Assembly: GCA_910577495.1 (NCBI GenBank) | Contig: CAJTML010000102.1 | Coordinates: 1-7,687 of the forward strand | Reading direction: 5' to 3' | Origin: an uncultured Eggerthellaceae bacterium | Lineage (GTDB): Bacteria > Actinomycetota > Coriobacteriia > Coriobacteriales > Eggerthellaceae | Length of the DNA: 7,687 nt | Part shown: positions 5,698 through 7,687 of the stretch, piece by piece | How the letters are laid out: each line of letters opens with the position of its first letter | Position numbering within the stretch: position 1 is the stretch's first letter | Translations under genes and position numbers: made by a program | The notes under the pieces: model-generated | What the model saw: the letters and a program-made list of their open reading frames with translations, nothing else | Databases searched by the model: none | Told to the model about the DNA's origin: nothing

Positions 5698-7064
5698 TGG
5701 CGCAGATCATGTCAAAGCAAGAGGCACTGCGTGCGCTTGAGTTGCAAGAATTCGACAAATTTCCCATTCACAATCCGCGCATTGAATGCGCATCGCGTGA
5801 GCAGATTCGCGCTATTCAGCTTGCTAAGCTTATTGAGCAGGTTAGATACACCTATGAGCGCGTTGCATGGTATCGCGACAAGATGGACGAGATGGGGGTT
5901 TGTCCTGCTGACATCAAAACGCTTGAGGATGTGCGCAAACTTCCCTTTACGGATAAGTCTGTGCTGCGTGACACGTTTCCATACGGGCTATTTGCGGTGA
6001 ACCTTGATGAGGTCGTAGAACTTCATGCTTCATCAGGCACAACCGGCAAACCTATTGTGGTGGGGTACAACCGCCACGACATGGATATGTGGGCTGATTG
6101 CATCATGCGCCTTGTGCAGATGGCTGGTGTAGTGCCGCAAGACCGCGCGCAGATGGGCTTTGGCTACGGCATGTTCACGGGCGGTTTTGGCTTGCACTAT
6201 GGCCTGCAGCGCCTTGGCTGCATGATGATTCCTGCGGGTGCAGGCAACACCGAGCGTCATTTGCAGATGATTGAAGATTACGGCACCACTGTGCTCATTG
6301 CCACGCCGTCGTATGCGATGCATATGTGCGAGGTGGGAGAGGAGCTCGGCTTTGACTGGGAGCACTCTACGCTGCGCGTTGGCCTCTTTGGTGGCGAGCC
6401 CTGTCCGCCGCACCTCAAAGAAGAGATTGAATCGCGCATGCATATCATCTGCACCGACAACTATGGCCTCACCGAGGTCATGGGGCCAGGTGTTTCAGGA
6501 GAGTGTTTGGCATCACGCGATATGCAACACATCGCCGAGGACCACTTCTTCTGGGAAGTCATCAATCCTGAAACCGGTGAGCCTGTTGAAGATGGCGAAG
6601 AGGGTGAGCTTGTCCTTACACCGCTGGGAAAACAGGCAATTCCGGTGCTTCGCTATCGCACGCATGACCTGACGCGCGTCATCACGGAGCCCTGCGCATG
6701 TGGGAGAACCACTGCGCGCATGCAAAAGGTCCGCTCTCGCAGCGACGACATGCTTATTATTCGCGGCACAAATGTCTTCCCGTCGCAGGTAGAAGACGTG
6801 CTGGGCGGCATTGACGGTGTCTCGCCGCATTATCGTTTGGTTATTGATAACGAAACCGGTTTGGATCGCATGGTGGTTCATGTAGAGCTGAAGCCTGAGG
6901 CCTTTAGCGATTCGTTCGAGGAGATGAATGCCTTCAAACGCATGATTGCCGACAAGCTTAAGAGCGTACTTTTGGTAGGTGTCGAAGTTAAGCTCGTAGA
7001 ACCTGGTGGTATTGAGCGCGCACTTGGCAAAGCGAAGCACGTGGAAGACAACCGCAAGAAATAG
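5697..7064 (+). CDS. paaK: Phenylacetate-CoA ligase (second, complete copy)
   Basis: This 455-residue AMP-forming ligase joins phenylacetate or a related arylacetate to CoA through an acyl-adenylate. Visible motifs are the ATP-phosphate loop SSGTTGKP (112-119), FGGEPCP (231-237), DNYGLTEVMGPG (254-265; adenine-contact motif), RYRTHDLTR (319-327; D324 for the ribose hydroxyls), EPCACGRT (331-338), the hinge region RSRSDDMLIIRG (346-357), and a C-terminal GKAK (444-447) likely to hold the catalytic lysine. Length is usual for the family. The ATG at 5697 overlaps the ACT stop by one base and has GAAGAGGG (5683-5690) upstream; an in-frame ATG at 5709 is a weaker alternative. Next to iorAB the ligase would convert between the aryl-acetyl-CoA handled by IorAB and free arylacetate, running either as salvage (ligation) or in reverse as an energy-yielding step. 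It is a diverged paralogue of the ligase ending at 558. Substrate unknown. Confidence 0.95.
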   Translation: MAQIMSKQEALRALELQEFDKFPIHNPRIECASREQIRAIQLAKLIEQVRYTYERVAWYRDKMDEMGVCPADIKTLEDVRKLPFTDKSVLRDTFPYGLFAVNLDEVVELHASSGTTGKPIVVGYNRHDMDMWADCIMRLVQMAGVVPQDRAQMGFGYGMFTGGFGLHYGLQRLGCMMIPAGAGNTERHLQMIEDYGTTVLIATPSYAMHMCEVGEELGFDWEHSTLRVGLFGGEPCPPHLKEEIESRMHIICTDNYGLTEVMGPGVSGECLASRDMQHIAEDHFFWEVINPETGEPVEDGEEGELVLTPLGKQAIPVLRYRTHDLTRVITEPCACGRTTARMQKVRSRSDDMLIIRGTNVFPSQVEDVLGGIDGVSPHYRLVIDNETGLDRMVVHVELKPEAFSDSFEEMNAFKRMIADKLKSVLLVGVEVKLVEPGGIERALGKAKHVEDNRKK

Positions 7065-7101
7065 CATGTTCATGCGCATACCGCGAAATCCGTCTCGCAG
7101 G

Positions 7102-7111
7102 GTGTGCACAC
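7102..7111. repeat. Perfect 10-bp palindrome in the convergent intergenic region
   Basis: GTGTGCACAC reads the same on both strands. It is the first of three adjacent dyads between the ligase and gluQ genes. On its own it is short enough to be chance. Confidence 0.4.
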
Positions 7112-7112
7112 A

Positions 7113-7125
7113 GCATCAAAGATGC
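7113..7125. repeat. Perfect 5-bp inverted repeat (hairpin) in the convergent intergenic region
   Basis: GCATC-AAA-GATGC is a 5-bp stem with a 3-base loop. It abuts the next dyad with no spacer. No T-run follows in either direction, so it is not a standard terminator by itself. Confidence 0.45.
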
Positions 7126-7142
7126 GTTAGAGTAACTCTAAC
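7126..7142. repeat. Perfect 17-bp dyad overlapping the gluQ stop codon; possible operator or RNA hairpin
   Basis: GTTAGAGTAACTCTAAC has 8-bp arms around one central base. The minus-strand gluQ stop (7138-7140) lies in its right arm. The AGAGT...ACTCT form resembles, from memory, dyads bound by MerR-family regulators, but no regulator gene or convincing promoter is visible here and the position between convergent genes is odd for an operator. It could equally act as an RNA stem at the transcript ends. Confidence 0.5.
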
Positions 7143-7687
7143 AGTTAAGAGAAGGCTCCCAGGTAATTGCTTGGGGGCCTTTGAGTTTTTCGACTATAGC
7201 TTCAAAGGGGAGGGCATCAAGCAGCTTTTGCGGCGTAATTGGCTCTGCGCTGTCGATGAGTCCGACAAGCGCCGCAAGGGTGCCTATGATAGCCTCAGGG
7301 GAGCCACAGGTTGCAAGAAGATGATCCAGAGAAGCGTCCTGGTTGCGTTTAGAGAGGCGTCTGCCCGTTTCGTCAATAAGGAGCGGTAGATGCGCATAGA
7401 ACGGCGTAGGGAAGCCCAGAAGGCGCTGCAAATAGATTTGTTGCGGGGTAGAGGTCAGCAGATCAACACCTCGGCTCACCAGGATGACACCTTGCGCGCA
7501 ATCATCAACCACCACGGCAAGCTGGTAAGCAAACGAACCATCGGCGCGCTTAACGACAAAGTCGCCGCAGTCTCGTTCAAGATTCTCGCTATAGGGCCCT
7601 TGGATAAGATCCTCAAAGCAGAGGTCTTGGTCAGGAACCATCAACCGCTGCGAAGGCATTCTCTTTTGCGTAGCAAGCGCTGCGGCT
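7138..7687 (-). CDS. gluQ: Glutamyl-Q tRNA(Asp) synthetase, C-terminal part (5' end outside window)
   Basis: The C-terminal 183 or so residues of a class I glutamyl-tRNA-synthetase-like enzyme are visible; the frame stays open to the right edge, so the ATG at 7659 is internal and the true start lies outside. GluQ-RS attaches glutamate to queuosine at the wobble position of tRNA(Asp), without an anticodon-binding domain. Counting from the internal Met at 7659, visible family features are DFVVKRADGSFAYQLAVVVDD (33-53, described in two parts: DFVVKRADG and FAYQLAVVVDD), SRGVDLL (62-68), TPQQIYLQ (71-78), and RLSKR (101-105), the KMSKS-type ATP motif. The protein ends only about 68 residues after that motif. 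A discriminating GltX would carry a much longer anticodon-binding region, so GluQ-RS is preferred. The gene converges on the paaK operon, and the operon's terminator is embedded in its last codons. Confidence 0.88.
   Translation of the reverse strand, partial: AAALATQKRMPSQRLMVPDQDLCFEDLIQGPYSENLERDCGDFVVKRADGSFAYQLAVVVDDCAQGVILVSRGVDLLTSTPQQIYLQRLLGFPTPFYAHLPLLIDETGRRLSKRNQDASLDHLLATCGSPEAIIGTLAALVGLIDSAEPITPQKLLDALPFEAIVEKLKGPQAITWEPSLNC
7152..7190 (+). terminator. Rho-independent terminator for the plus-strand operon, inside the gluQ 3' coding end
   Basis: On the plus strand, AAGGCTCCCAGG (7152-7163) pairs with CTTGGGGGCCTT (7170-7181) to give a 12-bp stem with two G-T wobbles and a 6-base loop, followed by TGAG and a run of five T (7186-7190). 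It lies about 90 bp beyond the ligase stop. The T-run is on the plus strand only, so it terminates the paaK/ior transcript and not gluQ. The same bases encode the last residues of GluQ on the minus strand. Confidence 0.78.

Noticed and set aside
6513..7109. 198-residue minus-strand open frame opposite the second ligase
   Set aside because: Antisense to conserved ligase motifs and without recognisable family features.
7006..7389. 127-residue plus-strand frame across the operon end and the gluQ 3' end
   Set aside because: It crosses the terminator and is antisense to the conserved GluQ motifs; no ribosome-binding site or domain.
1..7687. CRISPR arrays, tRNA or rRNA genes, insertion sequences
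   Set aside because: No regularly spaced repeats, no cloverleaf or rRNA-like sequence, and no transposase or terminal repeats were seen; nearly all of the window is accounted for by coding sequence.

Overview
The window reads as a stretch of bacterial chromosome of intermediate G+C (about half, judged by eye). It holds a tightly packed plus-strand gene cluster for arylacetate / aromatic amino acid metabolism that meets a minus-strand tRNA-modification gene at the right edge. The gene set suggests an anaerobic, amino-acid-metabolising organism: indolepyruvate:ferredoxin oxidoreductase, phenylacetate-CoA ligases paired with tandem-ACT proteins, a PBP5-type carboxypeptidase and a zinc-ribbon FHA protein. 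My best guess is an actinobacterium of the class Coriobacteriia. That is inference from gene content and general protein resemblance; no rRNA or other marker is present to fix it.

Layout, left to right: (1) the 3' end of a first phenylacetate-CoA ligase gene (1-558, cut by the window edge); (2) a tandem-ACT protein (560-988); (3) a secreted D-Ala-D-Ala carboxypeptidase that probably starts at a TTG overlapping the ACT gene (981-2402); (4) a small zinc-ribbon + FHA protein (2449-2886); (5) iorA (2923-4671) and (6) iorB (4664-5245), overlapping by 8 bp; (7) a second tandem-ACT protein (5260-5697); (8) a second, complete phenylacetate-CoA ligase (5697-7064), sharing one base with the ACT gene. 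Gaps between plus-strand genes range from -8 to +46 bp, so the whole block could be one transcript. A strong rho-independent terminator for that strand lies at 7152-7190, inside the end of the opposing gene. The minus-strand gene (7138-7687, 5' end cut off) is a glutamyl-Q tRNA(Asp) synthetase (gluQ). Between the convergent genes lie three perfect palindromes side by side (7102-7142).

How the genes fit together: IorAB interconverts arylpyruvates (indolepyruvate, phenylpyruvate, hydroxyphenylpyruvate) and aryl-acetyl-CoA using ferredoxin. The PaaK-type ligases interconvert aryl-acetyl-CoA and free arylacetates. Together they link aromatic amino acids to arylacetates, either as a fermentative outlet or, in reverse, as salvage of arylacetates into amino acids. 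The ACT proteins are the likely amino-acid sensors. The module has two PaaK/ACT pairs flanking iorAB (order PaaK-ACT ... IorAB-ACT-PaaK). The carboxypeptidase and FHA genes in the middle have no evident metabolic link and are the oddest part of the arrangement.
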